This document shows, one piece after another, positions 28,571 through 43,342 of a DNA stretch of 64,000 bases. Numbering within the stretch: the stretch's first letter is position 1; the number at the start of each line of letters is the position of its first letter. The stretch lies in contig NZ_CP125968.1 in the NCBI RefSeq assembly GCF_030067815.1, positions 1,976,001 to 2,040,000 of the forward strand, read 5' to 3'. A program made the position numbers and the translations under genes. The DNA comes from Sporosarcina thermotolerans (GTDB taxonomy: Bacteria > Bacillota > Bacilli > Bacillales_A > Planococcaceae). The notes beneath the pieces were generated by a model. The model made no database searches. It saw only the letters and a program-made list of their open reading frames with translations, and had not been told where the DNA came from.

Positions 28571-31332
28571 ATGGATTACAAAGACACATTGCTAATGCCG
28601 AAAACGGAATTTCCAATGCGCGGCAACTTGCCAAATAAAGAACCGCAAATGCAGGAAAAGTGGGAAGAAATGGACATCTATCAAAAAGTCCAAGAACGGA
28701 CTAAAGACCGTCCCTTCTTCGTACTTCACGACGGGCCACCATACGCAAACGGTGACCTTCATATGGGTCACGCCCTAAACAAAGTACTAAAAGACATGAT
28801 TGTTCGCCATAAATCAATGACAGGCTTCCATGCTCCATACGTACCAGGCTGGGACACTCACGGTCTTCCAATTGAGCAAGCACTTGTGAACAAAGGTGTA
28901 AACCGTAAAGAGCACTCTGTTGCAGAATTCCGCAGAATGTGTGAAGAATATGCCTATAGTCAAATTGACAACCAACGTTCACAATTCAAACGGATCGGTG
29001 TGCGTGGTAACTGGGATAACCCATATATCACATTGAAACCAGAATTTGAATCTCGACAAATTGAAGTTTTCGGCGAAATGGCGAAAAAAGGCTATATCTA
29101 CAAAGGCCTGAAGCCAGTTTACTGGTCCCCTTCAAGTGAATCAGCACTTGCTGAAGCGGAAATTGAATATCAAGATAAAAAATCACCTTCCATTTATGTC
29201 GCTTTCCCGATCAAAGACGGATTAGGTGTAGTGGAAGAAGACGTCCGTATTGTTATCTGGACGACAACTCCTTGGACGATTCCTGCAAACCTTGGAATTT
29301 CAGTCCATCCGGAATTCAATTACGCAATTGTAGAAGTGGATGGAAATAAATATCTATTGGCAAAAGATCTTGTCGAATTAGTTGCCAAAGAAATTGGCTG
29401 GGAATCATACGAAGTTGTACGCGAATTAAAAGGGGCCGACTTAGACCGGGTAATTGCTAAACATCCGTTCTACGATCGTGACTCCCTTGTAATGCTTGGT
29501 GAGCATGTAACAGCTGAGGCAGGAACAGGCTGTGTCCATACTGCACCTGGTCACGGTGAGGATGACTTCTATGTTTCGAAACAATATGGAATTGATGCAT
29601 TATCCCTGTCAATGACCGGGGTGTCATGACTGAAGAGGCACCTGGATTTGAAGGATTGTTTTATGAAGATGCAAATAAAGAGGTAACGAAGAAGTTGGAT
29701 GAAGCAGGGGCACTTTTGAAACTTTCATTCATCACGCACTCCTACCCACATGATTGGCGTTCTAAGAAACCAGTCATTTACCGTGCAACGGCGCAATGGT
29801 TTGCATCTATCAATTCTTTCCGTAACGAATTGCTTGACGCAATCCGTAATACAAAATTCACTCCAACTTGGGGTGAAACACGTCTTTACAACATGGTACG
29901 TGACCGTGGAGATTGGTGTATTTCCCGTCAACGTGTATGGGGTGTTCCAATTCCGGTATTTTACGCGGAAAACGGAGAAGCCATCATTACAGATGAAACT
30001 ATTTCCAATGTATCTCGCCTATTCCGTGAACATGGTTCAAACATTTGGTTTGAACGTGATGCAAAAGATCTTCTTCCTGAAGGTTTTGAACACGCAGGCA
30101 GCCCGAACGGCATCTTCACGAAAGAGACGGACATCATGGATGTTTGGTTCGATTCAGGCTCAACGCATCAAGGTGTGCTTGTAGAGAGAGACGATCTTGT
30201 CTATCCTGCAGACCTATATCTTGAAGGAAGCGACCAATACCGTGGTTGGTTCAACTCATCATTGACAACAAGTGTTGCGATCAATGGAATCTCTCCATAT
30301 AAAGGCTTATTAAGCCATGGCTTCACTTTGGATGGAGAAGGGCGCAAGATGAGTAAATCACTTGGAAACGTAATCGTACCAGCAAAAGTGATGAATCAAT
30401 TAGGTGCTGATATTCTTCGTCTATGGGTATCGTCTGTAGATTATACGGCAGATGTCCGTGTTTCCGATTCGAACTTTAAGCAAGTATCAGAGGTATACCG
30501 TAAAATCCGGAATACCCTCCGTTTCCTACACGGAAATGTATCCGACTTTAATCCGTCAACTGATCGTGTAGCATTTGAAGATATGCGTCCGATTGACCAA
30601 TACGTCAATGTGAAGCTTCAAGATTTAATTAAGGAAGTATTGAAGTCATATGAAAACTATGAGTTTGCAGGCGTTTATCATGCTGTAAATAATTTCTGTA
30701 CAGGCGACTTAAGCTCATTCTATTTGGATATCGCTAAAGATGTTGTCTATATCGAAGGTGCGGATCATCCACATCGTCGTGCGATGCAAACGGTTATGTA
30801 TGATTCCCTGCTTGCACTATTGAAGCTTTTGACTCCAATCATCCCTCATACTACGGATGAAATGTGGGCATTCCTTGAGCATGTTGAAGAGGAAAGCGTC
30901 CAATTGACAGACATGCCACAAGCTGAAGAACTTGGTGAATTGGCTACTACGTTACGCGAGCGATTTGCTAAATTGATGCTTGTGCGTGATGATGTATTGA
31001 AAGCACTTGAAGAAGCTCGAAATGCTAAAGTAATTGGTAAATCCCTTGAGGCAAAAGTGACTGTCGCATTGCCGGAAAAAATGACTGGAGTATTTGCGGC
31101 GGAGGATATCGATTTCGCACAATTCTTTATCGTTTCTAACTTTGTCGAAGGCAAAGATGGGGAAATGTCTACTGATGCACTTAAGCTTGATGCTGCAACA
31201 GTTCTTGTTGAAAAAGCGGACGGTGAAAAATGTGATCGCTGCTGGACGATTTCAGAAACTGTCGGCAACGATACGGAACATCCAGAACTATGTTCCCGTT
31301 GTGCAGATGTTGTAAAGAAATACTATTCATAA
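28571..31332 (+). CDS. ileS: Isoleucine--tRNA ligase IleS (one frame break)
   Basis: Class I synthetase of about 920 aa. The HIGH-type motif [16 protein letters not shown] (near residue 56), KMSKS motif ([10 protein letters not shown]), WDTHGLPIE, and C-terminal zinc cysteines (CDRCW ... CSRCA) are all present. AAAGGAGG lies before ATG 28571. The frame breaks at CCC 29604-29606; one more C gives [18 protein letters not shown]. As a single-copy essential gene, a real frameshift here would be lethal. Confidence 0.95.
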
Positions 31333-31343
31333 GCAATTTGGTT

Positions 31344-31396
31344 AAGGCTGTTTGTAACAGTGGCTGAATGCCGTTGTTATAATCAGCCTTTTCTTT
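31344..31396 (+). terminator. Probable terminator after ileS
   Basis: AAGGCTG (31344-31350) pairs with CAGCCTT (31384-31390), with a further imperfect inner stem, followed by TTTTCTTT. Confidence 0.65.
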
Positions 31397-31420
31397 GTTT
31401 GTATGATATAAGTGTTTTTA

Positions 31421-31429
31421 TGGTAAAAT
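31421..31429 (+). promoter_or_regulatory. Possible extended -10 promoter for lspA
   Basis: TGGTAAAAT (31421-31429) is a TGN extended -10 element, 33 bases before lspA. A -35 is weak. Confidence 0.4.
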
Positions 31430-31461
31430 GAAACGGAAACTGTCGGACGGGGGTTTTGGGT

Positions 31462-31938
31462 ATGTTCATTTATTACGGGATAGCAATTATTTTAATACTG
31501 TTAGATCAGCTGACAAAATGGCTTGTTGTACAAAATATGAATTTAGGTGAAAGAATTCCAATTATGGACCCTTACCTTGCACTCCTCTCGCACCGTAACA
31601 AAGGAGCGGCATGGGGAATGCTTGAAGGGCAAATGTGGCTATTTTACGTTGTCACAGTAATTGTTGTGGGAGGTATAATCTATTTCTTCCACAAGGAAAG
31701 CAAAGGCCAACCTTTACTTAGTACAAGCTTGATGTTTTTATTAGGAGGGGCGCTTGGTAACTTCATTGATCGATTATGGCGTAAAGAAGTTGTCGATTTC
31801 GTCGACGTAATCATCCCAATCGTCAATTATGATTTCCCGATTTTTAATGTTGCAGACGCAGCATTGACAATAGGGGTAGTACTAATGATCATTCACGTAA
31901 TATTAGATGAAAAAAAGAACAAGAAAAAGGTGTCATAA
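31462..31938 (+). CDS. lspA: Lipoprotein signal peptidase LspA
   Basis: Signal peptidase II, about 158 aa, four membrane helices. The catalytic Asp motifs [14 protein letters not shown] and [12 protein letters not shown] are present, along with [10 protein letters not shown] near the N-terminus. ATG 31462 is preferred; TTG 31456 is also in frame. The stop overlaps the rluD ATG (TAATG). Intact. Confidence 0.93.
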   Translation: MFIYYGIAIILILLDQLTKWLVVQNMNLGERIPIMDPYLALLSHRNKGAAWGMLEGQMWLFYVVTVIVVGGIIYFFHKESKGQPLLSTSLMFLLGGALGNFIDRLWRKEVVDFVDVIIPIVNYDFPIFNVADAALTIGVVLMIIHVILDEKKNKKKVS

Positions 31939-32852
31939 TGGAACCGATTGAAATTGTAGTATCAGAAGATATGGAAAAAGGACGAATCGATAAAGCATTA
32001 TCGACGTACAATCCTGAATGGTCACGGACACAGATTCAGCAATGGGTTAAAGATGGTGCGATTTTAGTGAATGAAGAACAAGTGAAAGCCAATTATAAGG
32101 TGAAAACAGGAGATATTATCGTAGTTGTCGAGCCTGAGTTGGAAGAACTTGATATTGTTGCTGAGGATCTTGACTTGGAAATTGTTTATGAAGACAGCGA
32201 TGTCCTTGTTGTCAATAAACCCCGTGGAATGGTCGTTCATCCAGCGCCGGGTCATAGTCGCGGAACACTTGTTAACGGGTTGATGCACCAAGTGAACGAT
32301 CTATCGGGTATTAACGGTGTTATGCGTCCCGGTATCGTCCATCGAATCGATAAGGATACCTCGGGTTTGCTAATGGTCGCGAAAAATGACCAGGCACATG
32401 TATCTCTTGTAAACCAACTTGTCGATAAATCCGTTACACGTGTATATACAGCACTTGTGCATGGTCATATCCCGCATGACCAGGGAACGATTGATGCACC
32501 TATCGGAAGAGATCCGAGGGACCGTCAAAGCATGACGATTATAGATAAAGGAAAGCATGCCGTTACGCACTTCAATGTTTTAGAACGTTTCGGGGACTTC
32601 ACATTAGTCGAATGTAGGTTGGAAACAGGAAGAACCCATCAGATTCGTGTGCATATGAAGTATATTGGACATCCACTTGCAGGGGATCCTAAATATGGCC
32701 CGAAGAAAACAATCGACTTCAATGGACAGGTTTTGCATGCTGGGACAATCGGCTTCAAACATCCGAAGACAGGCGAATATCTGGAGTTTACACAACCTTT
32801 GCCGGAGGACTTCAAAAACCTGATTGAAAAAATGCAAAACGAAAAACGTTGA
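31938..32852 (+). CDS. RluD-family 23S rRNA pseudouridine synthase
   Basis: 304 aa. N-terminal S4 domain (IDKALSTYNPEWSRTQIQQ) and catalytic HRIDKDTSGLLMVAK with the essential Asp near residue 140. GRTHQIRVHMKYIGHPLAGD is the C-terminal signature. Orthologue of B. subtilis ylyB by position. The stop codon overlaps the -35 of the pyr promoter. Confidence 0.92.
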   Translation: MEPIEIVVSEDMEKGRIDKALSTYNPEWSRTQIQQWVKDGAILVNEEQVKANYKVKTGDIIVVVEPELEELDIVAEDLDLEIVYEDSDVLVVNKPRGMVVHPAPGHSRGTLVNGLMHQVNDLSGINGVMRPGIVHRIDKDTSGLLMVAKNDQAHVSLVNQLVDKSVTRVYTALVHGHIPHDQGTIDAPIGRDPRDRQSMTIIDKGKHAVTHFNVLERFGDFTLVECRLETGRTHQIRVHMKYIGHPLAGDPKYGPKKTIDFNGQVLHAGTIGFKHPKTGEYLEFTQPLPEDFKNLIEKMQNEKR

Positions 32853-32877
32853 CATTGTAAATATATAAGTCTATACT
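32849..32877 (+). promoter_or_regulatory. SigA promoter of the pyr operon
   Basis: TTGACA (32849-32854), 17-bp spacer, TATACT (32872-32877). The -35 overlaps the rluD stop codon. Confidence 0.88.
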
Positions 32878-32898
32878 AAAACTGAAATTGAATAGCGA

Positions 32899-33028
32899 TA
32901 CCTTTAAAGACAGTCCAGAGAGGCTGGGAAGGTTGCACGGAAAGTATTTATGAACAGCTGCACGCTGTTCTTGAATACGCTTATTTCTGCACGTATACCT
33001 CCTGCCATCTTGGTAGGAGTATTTTTTT
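32899..33028 (+). promoter_or_regulatory. PyrR-dependent attenuator upstream of pyrR
   Basis: The PyrR-binding loop CAGTCCAGAGAGGCTGGGAA (32911-32930) lies within a CCTT/AAGG-flanked hairpin. The terminator stem (about 32994-33006 with 33011-33022) is followed by seven T. UMP-bound PyrR should hold the anti-antiterminator and allow termination. Confidence 0.88.
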
Positions 33029-33066
33029 ACGTAAAAATAGAAAGTGCACCTCGAGTAGAAGATTAA

Positions 33067-33627
<561 letters not shown>

Positions 33628-33656
33628 AGAAAAATCCGAATAGGGACAGGTGAGAA

Positions 33657-34950
33657 ATGATGAGTGACAACAAAGTGTTAGATGTACATGATAAACCAGA
33701 TGCTGGTAAATGGCTCGCCCTTAGTTTGCAGCATATGTTTGCAATGTTTGGAGCAACAATCCTTGTTCCGCAATTAGTCGGCTTAAGCCCAGCAATTGCC
33801 TTACTCACAAGCGGACTTGCGACAATCGTCTTCGTCCTTGTCACACGGTTCAAAGTTCCGGCTTACCTGGGTTCATCTTTCGCATTCATTGCGCCGATAA
33901 TAGTGGCTACAGAAAATGGTGGAATTGGAAGCGCGATGATCGGAAGCATGTTTGTCGCCCTCGTGTATGCACTCGTATCGTTATTGATCTGGACGACGGG
34001 ATCTGGGTGGATCATGGAATTCCTACCACCAGTCGTAGTCGGACCGGTGATCATGGTAATCGGATTAGCTTTGGCACCGACGGCAGTCAGCATGGCAAGT
34101 ACAATCCAAGTGGATGGCGAAGCGCAATACAATCTTCTGCATTTCTCGGCAGCGATTGTCACATTGGCAGCAGCGATCATCTGCCTCATGTTCTTTAGAG
34201 GAGTGGTCAGCCTCATGCCTGTCCTGATCGGAATAGTCGTCGGTTACATATACTCTGCGGCAATCGGAATATTGGACTTCACAAAAGTGCATGAAGCCGA
34301 TTGGATTGCAATGCCGGAATTCCTAATTCCTGGAATAGATATGACTTTGTTGTTACTCCAACATTGCTTGCAATCATGGTTCCAATATCAATCGTTACAA
34401 TTTCGGAGCATATCGGTCACCAGCTTGTATTAGGTCGTGTTGTCAATAAAGACTTTATCAGAGACCCTGGTTTGAACAGGTCCTTACTTGGAGACGGGTT
34501 AGGAACTCTCCTAAGTGGATTCCTTGGAGGTCCACCGAAAACAACTTACGGTGAAAACATCGGAGTAATGGCAATCACTCGCGTGTATAGCATCTACGTC
34601 ATTATTGGCGCGGCAGTATTCGCGATATTGTTCTCTTTCATCGGCAAGCTGATGGCAGTTATCGCAACGATTCCGACAGCAGTGCTCGGTGGGATATCGA
34701 TTCTACTGTTTGGGATCATCGCTTCATCAGGATTGAGGATGCTCGTCGATCACAAAGTGGATTTTGGACAGCAACGGAATCTCGTTATCGCCTCGGTCAT
34801 ACTTGTCATCGGAATCGGCGGCGCGTCAATCCATTTCAGCGAAACATTCCAAGTCGGGGAATGGCGCTTGCTGCTATCGTCGGTGTGCTACTTAACATGA
34901 TATTGCCAGGCAGATCAAATGATAGTTTAGCTGATAGTCAAACAGAATAG
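33657..34950 (+). CDS. pyrP: Uracil permease PyrP (two frame breaks)
   Basis: NCS2-family uracil:proton symporter of about 431 aa with roughly 12-14 membrane segments. Family segments include LSLQHMFAMFGATILVPQL near the N-terminus and GPPKTTYGENIGVMAITRVY. The frame breaks near 34338-34341 (one T restores GIDYDFVVTPTLLAIMVP) and at GGGG 34856-34859 (one G restores VGGMALAAIVGVLLNMILPG). The repaired stop is TAG 34948-34950. No attenuator lies between pyrR and pyrP, only 29 bases. Confidence 0.92.
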
Positions 34951-34954
34951 AAAG

Positions 34955-35075
34955 ACCTTTTAAAATTGTACTGAGAGACAAGGAAAGGTTCAGTAGACTG
35001 ATAGTCATTTAATCTAAATGACGGTTGTTCAGTCATGCCACTGGCCTTTCCATTTAACGGAAAGGCCATTTTTTT
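34955..35075 (+). promoter_or_regulatory. Second PyrR attenuator, between pyrP and pyrB
   Basis: ACCTTTT...TTGTACTGAGAGACAA...AAAGGT (34955-34990) resembles a PyrR-binding hairpin with a diverged loop. The terminator stem TGGCCTTTCC (35042-35051) with GGAAAGGCCA (35059-35068) plus seven T follows. B. subtilis has an attenuator at the same position. Confidence 0.8.
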
Positions 35076-35101
35076 ATCCAAAACGGAAGGGGATTTTCAA
35101 A

Positions 35102-36019
35102 ATGAAAAACCTATTATCAATGAAAGATTTAACAATCGACGAAATTTCAGCTATTTTGGATCGTGCCGCAATGTTAAAAAGATATGGAATCCGCGCTTTA
35201 CCTCAAAAATATATGGTTAGCAATCTATTCTTTGAACCAAGTACACGGACAAAAATGAGTTTTGAGGTGGCGGAACGGAAATTGGGTCTTGAAACGATCC
35301 CCTTTGAAGCTAATTCTTCAAGTGCAGTAAAGGGAGAAACGTTGTACGACACACTTCGCACCCTTGAAGAAATCGGATTGGATGCAGTCGTCATTAGACA
35401 TCCCGAAGAAGGCTATTATGAGGATCTCGTCGGAAAAATGAATATGGCAATTATCAACGGTGGTGATGGATCAGGACAACATCCAACACAATCATTGCTT
35501 GACTTGTTCACGATAAAAGAAACGCTCGGCGGCTTTAAAGGGTTAAATGTGCTCATCGCCGGTGACATTTCCCATAGTAGAGTTGCAAAGTCGAATGCAG
35601 ATGCTCTTGTAAAGCTTGGTGCAAATGTGAAATTCCTATGCCCCCCGGAGTGGGCAGGTGATTTCCCATCAGTGAGTGACTGGGATGAAGTGATCTACAC
35701 AAGCGATGTTGTCATGCTTCTGAGAGTTCAGCACGAAAGACATGATGGCAAAATGAGGTTTACGAAGGAAGAATACCATGAGAAGTATGGTTTGACAGTT
35801 GAACGGGAAAGGGAAATGAAGCCCGGATCGATCATCATGCATCCTGCACCGGTTAACCGGGACGTTGAAATAGCGGGAAGTCTTGTCGAATGCAGCCGAT
35901 CAATGATTTATAAGCAAGTTGAAAATGGTGTCTATATACGTGCGGCTATCTTAGAAACGATTTTACAAAAGGAGGAATTGGCATGGAAAGATCATCAAGA
36001 GTGCATATGTTTTGAATAA
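35102..36019 (+). CDS. pyrB: Aspartate carbamoyltransferase catalytic subunit PyrB
   Basis: About 305 aa. The carbamoyl-phosphate motif [12 protein letters not shown] and [14 protein letters not shown] are present. ATG 35102 follows GAAGGGGAT. The 3' end runs into pyrC; if the lost A at about 35991 is restored, the stop shifts to about 36016 and the last residues change. It overlaps pyrC by some 35 bases. Confidence 0.95.
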   Translation: MKNLLSMKDLTIDEISAILDRAAMLKRYGIRALPQKYMVSNLFFEPSTRTKMSFEVAERKLGLETIPFEANSSSAVKGETLYDTLRTLEEIGLDAVVIRHPEEGYYEDLVGKMNMAIINGGDGSGQHPTQSLLDLFTIKETLGGFKGLNVLIAGDISHSRVAKSNADALVKLGANVKFLCPPEWAGDFPSVSDWDEVIYTSDVVMLLRVQHERHDGKMRFTKEEYHEKYGLTVEREREMKPGSIIMHPAPVNRDVEIAGSLVECSRSMIYKQVENGVYIRAAILETILQKEELAWKDHQECICFE

Positions 36020-37305
36020 TGAAGGTGAAAAGGTTTTAGTTGATGTCCGAATTGAGGGGGACCGAATATCCGAAATTAGCGCCGATTTGAATGTAGGGAA
36101 TTCCGAAGTGATTGAAGGCAATGGTCTGCTGCTTGCACCGGGATTCATCGACGTCCATGTCCATTTGCGCGAACCTGGCGGGGAACATAAAGAAACAATT
36201 GAAACAGGTACACTTGCGGCTGCTAAAGGCGGGTATACAACAATTTGCGCAATGCCGAATACGAGACCGGTTCCGATACAAAAGAAAACTTATCCTTAGT
36301 CAATAAATTGATCGCAGATAAAGCACATATTCGAGTGCTGCCATACGCTTCTATAACAATTAGGGAAGCTGGAAAAGAGCGGACGAACTTGAAAGAATTG
36401 AAGGAGAACGGTGCATTCGCATTCACAGATGACGGCGTCGGCATCCAGCAAGCGGGAATGATGTTCGAAGCGATGCAAGACGCTGCGGAAATCGGTATGC
36501 CAATTGTCGCGCATTGTGAAGACAATACATTAATATACGGCGGAGCAATGCATGAAGGGAAACGGAATAAAGAGCTTGGACTTCCGGGAATCCCTTCAGT
36601 GGCAGAATCGGTTCATATCGTCCGCGATATTCTTCTTGCGGAAGCAGCTAACGCCCATTACCACGTGTGCCACGTGAGTACGAAAGAATCTGTAAGGGTC
36701 ATCCGCGATGCGAAGAAAGCCGGAGTTCATGTAACGGCTGAAGTAAGTCCTCATCATCTGATTTTATCTGAAGAGGATATCCCAGGTGATGATGCTGATT
36801 GGAAGATGAACCCACCACTTCGCGGAGTAGAGGATTTGCTTGCGTTGCAAGAAGGGCTAATGGATGGAACACTTGACTTCATCGCAACAGATCATGCACC
36901 GCATACAGCGGAAGAGAAAAATGCCGGTTTTGCCAACGCGCCTTTTGGGATTACAGGATTCGAAACAGCATTCCCTCTTCTTTACACGCATTTTGTAAAA
37001 GAAGGTAAATGGACATTGAAGCAATTGATCGACTGGATGACTATCAAGCCTGCCGCTGTATTTGATCTTCCTTACGGGAAAATTGAAGTCGGTGCTCAAG
37101 CTGATCTCGTTCTCCTTGATTTGAATAAAGAACAAGTAATCGACCGGGAGACGTTTTTGTCCAAAGGGAAAAATACACCTTTTGACGGCTGGAATTGTGC
37201 TGGATGGCCTGTAACAACAATTTTCGGAGGACAAATCGTTTGGCAGGATAGTGAAGGAAGCACAGCTGATCAAACGGAAAATATATCAAAACAGCAGGTG
37301 AGAGT

Positions 37306-37309
<4 letters not shown>
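35983..37309 (+). CDS. pyrC: Dihydroorotase PyrC (two frame breaks)
   Basis: Class I dihydroorotase of about 442 aa. The zinc-ligand motif [20 protein letters not shown] and the late [12 protein letters not shown] are present. ATG 35983 (AAAGGAGG upstream) is followed after five codons by a break; one A near 35991 restores [19 protein letters not shown] second break at G 36275 is repaired by one G, restoring [16 protein letters not shown]. The stop overlaps pyrK (ATGA). Confidence 0.92.
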
Positions 37310-39698
<2,389 letters not shown>

Positions 39699-39706
<8 letters not shown>

Positions 39707-40325
39707 AAAAGAAATCGCAGAAATCTTATTGAATGTCGGAGCTGTGGAATTGAGTCCGGAAGACCCGTTCACATGGGCATCAGGTATACAGTCCCCGATT
39801 TATTGTGATAACCGTTTGACAATGTCAGATCCAGTAGGCCGCAAGCAAATCGCTGAAGGGCTTGCTGGGTTAATCAAAGAACATTATCCAGAGACTACAC
39901 TTATCGCTGGAACGGCAACAGCGGGAATTCCGCACGCTGCTTGGGTGGCGGACATTTTAGACTTGCCAATGGTGTATATCCGTTCTAAGGCAAAAGGCCA
40001 TGGACGTAGCCGTCAAATTGAAGGTAAAGTGAAGCCGGAAGATAAAGCAATCATCATCGAAGACTTAATTTCAACAGGCGGAAGCAGTTTGAATGCAGTA
40101 GAAGCTCTTCGCTCAGAGGATGTTGAGGTTACGGGCGTTGTCTCAATCTTTACATACGAACTCGAAAGTGCAGATCAGGCATTTGAAGAGGCGGGGCTAT
40201 CTTACCAAAGTCTAACGAATTTCGGTGCTTTAACAGAAGCCGCGAAAGATGCTGGATCGATTAATGAAGCATCCATTAGCGATTTGCTCGAATGGCATGG
40301 AAAATTAAAAACCGGATCACTGTAA
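39699..40325 (+). CDS. pyrE: Orotate phosphoribosyltransferase PyrE
   Basis: 208 aa, intact. The PRPP loop AIIIEDLISTGGSSLNAVEA is clear. TTG start overlapping the end of pyrF, with AAAGGGATGGAG upstream. Last gene of the pyr operon. Confidence 0.94.
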
Positions 40326-40328
40326 TAA

Positions 40329-40368
40329 AAAGGATTGCCGTCATATACAATACGGCAGTCCTTTATTT
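40329..40368. terminator. Terminator between convergent pyrE and rqc2
   Basis: AAAGGATTGCCGT (40329-40341) pairs with ACGGCAGTCCTTT (40352-40364). A- and T-rich flanks suggest use in both directions. Confidence 0.8.
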
Positions 40369-42058
40369 CATTTCTTCAATTTCCTTACAACATCCTCATC
40401 TGGAGTAACATACAAAGTCTTCTGCTCAAAATATATAACAAATCCAGGTTTTGCGCCATTCGGCTTTTTCACGTGCTTGATTTCAGTGAAATCAACCGGA
40501 ACGGAAGATGAGCCTCTTGCTTTACTAAAGTAAGCTGAAAGAGTCGCTGCTTCTTGAATCGTTTCCTCATCAGGATTGGCCGCATGTATTACGACATGTG
40601 ATCCAGGAATATCTTTCGTATGTAGCCATACATGGTCCCTCGCTGCAATCTTGAACGTCAAATAATCATTTTGCTTATTGTTTTTACCAACAGAAATCGG
40701 AATGCCTGACGAAGAGACATAGGCTTCAGGAGAAGGTTTTTTCGGCTTTTGCTTCTTCTTGCTTTTCCTTGCCCTCATTAAACCCGCTTCCGCCAACTCC
40801 TCCCGAATTTCATCGATATCTTCCGGAGAGGCTTGCATGACTTGCTGCTTAATCATTTCAAAATACTCGATGTCTTCCCGTGCTTTCGCCAATTGGTCAG
40901 CAATCATGATCAAAGCATTTTTTGCTTTCGTATAACGGGAATAAAAGCGCTGTGCATTCTCGATAGGGGTCTTTCTGGCGTCAAGGGGAATGGTAACAGT
41001 TGTTCCTTCCTCGTAATAATTGTCGACAGTAGCCTCAGTATCTCCTTTTTGAATGGCATAGCTATTCGCGGTCAGTAATTCACCATACAATTGGAATGTA
41101 TCCAGTTTCTCTGCCGCCTTCTGTTCCTTACCCAATTTTTCTTTCTTTAATTTCAACTTAGCGGTTTCATTATCAAGCCAACGTTCCAAATCAGCAGCTT
41201 GTGATTTCACACGTTCCCGTTCAGCTCTTGCAAAATAAACCTTATCAAGCAATTCACCAAGAGTCTCAAACGTTGCAACGATTTTGTCGGCATACGTCAA
41301 TGTTGTCGCGGAAAAAATAGATTTCGTACCAACCTCTGCAATCGTTGGCAATTGGCCAACACCTTTGAACGAAGAAAGGAAAGTCTTATAGATAGGATAG
41401 GCTTCTTCCTCCCGTATCCCTTTCAAACGGTGCAAAAGCTCCTCACCATGGATAGGGGAGAAACCCGAAAGTTTCCCAACAATCTGTTTGGCATTCTCCC
41501 ATTCTGGTAATAATGAAAGAAACTCCTTCTCGTCCAACTCAAATGGATCCAATTTCTCTTGTGGCGGTGCTGGTACATAAGGCTGTCCAGGCAAAACCGT
41601 TCTGTAACTGTTTACGGAAGGCGGAAGATGTTTCATACTATCAATGATCATATTTCGTTCCGGTCGATCAATAATAAATTACTATGCCTTCCCATAACTT
41701 CGACAATCAATTCACGGTGGATCTCATCCCCGATTTCATTTTTTGCTCTTATATCAAAAGATATGATACGATCATTGCCTGACTGCCTGATCGATTGAAT
41801 CATACCGCCTTCAAGATGCTTCCTCAACACCATGCAAAACATAGGAGGTTCCGCGGGATTTGCAATCGTTTCATCAGTCAACTGAACCCGAGAGTACGAT
41901 GGATGGGCAGAAATGAGAAGTTTGTAATTGCTTCTTCCAGCCCGCACCATCAAAACAACTTCCTGCGCATTTGGCTGATGTATTTTCGATATACGGCCAT
42001 CTTTAATTTGTTGCAGCTCCTTAACAATCGCTGCAGTGAATAATCCATCAAATGCCAT
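40368..42058 (-). CDS. rqcH: Rqc2/NFACT family ribosome quality-control protein (one frame break)
   Basis: About 564 aa; homologue of B. subtilis YloA/RqcH, which adds C-terminal alanine tails to stalled chains on 50S subunits; also described as fibronectin-binding protein. The NFACT-N start MAFDGLFTAAIVKELQQI, a coiled-coil middle and the NFACT-R domain DHVWLHTKDIPGSHVVIH are present. The frame breaks at plus-strand TTT 41653-41655; one base joins LLLIDRNE to NMIIDSMKHLPP. ATG at 42058-42056 with AGAGGAATT before it. Confidence 0.92.
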
Positions 42059-42204
42059 GATAATTCCTCTTTCAAACGTTTTGTTCCATTTTAGCACTCT
42101 ACGGTCAACTTATGTTATAATATGATGAGATTCTTTTACCGTTTAACCAAAATTTCTATATAGTAAGTACTAAGGATTAATACGCTCTATATTGAGAAGT
42201 ATTA

Positions 42205-43013
<809 letters not shown>

Positions 43014-43016
43014 TAC

Positions 43017-43241
43017 ATGTTATATCCATCAGTCGATTCATTAAAAGGCAAAATTGATTCGAAATACACGTTAGTTACACTTGCTGCAAAAAGAGCTCGT
43101 GAAATGCAGGAAAGTAAAAATGAACTGCTTCGCACCTATACCTCTCATAAGAATGTAGGGAAAGCCTTGGAAGAAGTGGCAGCTGGTGCACTATCAAAAC
43201 AAGTGCAAGACGCTTCCATTGTCTATGAAGACGAAATCTGA
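43017..43241 (+). CDS. rpoZ: RNA polymerase omega subunit RpoZ
   Basis: 74 aa: [20 protein letters not shown], then [10 protein letters not shown], the conserved omega core. Follows gmk by 3 bases, the usual pair. Intact. Confidence 0.93.
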   Translation: MLYPSVDSLKGKIDSKYTLVTLAAKRAREMQESKNELLRTYTSHKNVGKALEEVAAGALSKQVQDASIVYEDEI

Positions 43242-43276
43242 TTGTCTTTGCTTCCGTGAAGAATTTAATAAGCTCT

Positions 43277-43320
43277 TATAACTCCCTTGGAAACAAACTT
43301 TCTTAGGGAGTTTGTCATTT
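43277..43320 (+). terminator. Possible weak terminator after rpoZ
   Basis: AACTCCCT pairs with AGGGAGTT (loop about 19 nt), followed by an interrupted T stretch. Confidence 0.5.
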
Positions 43321-43342
43321 TAACTGAAAAAGGGTGAGACGT

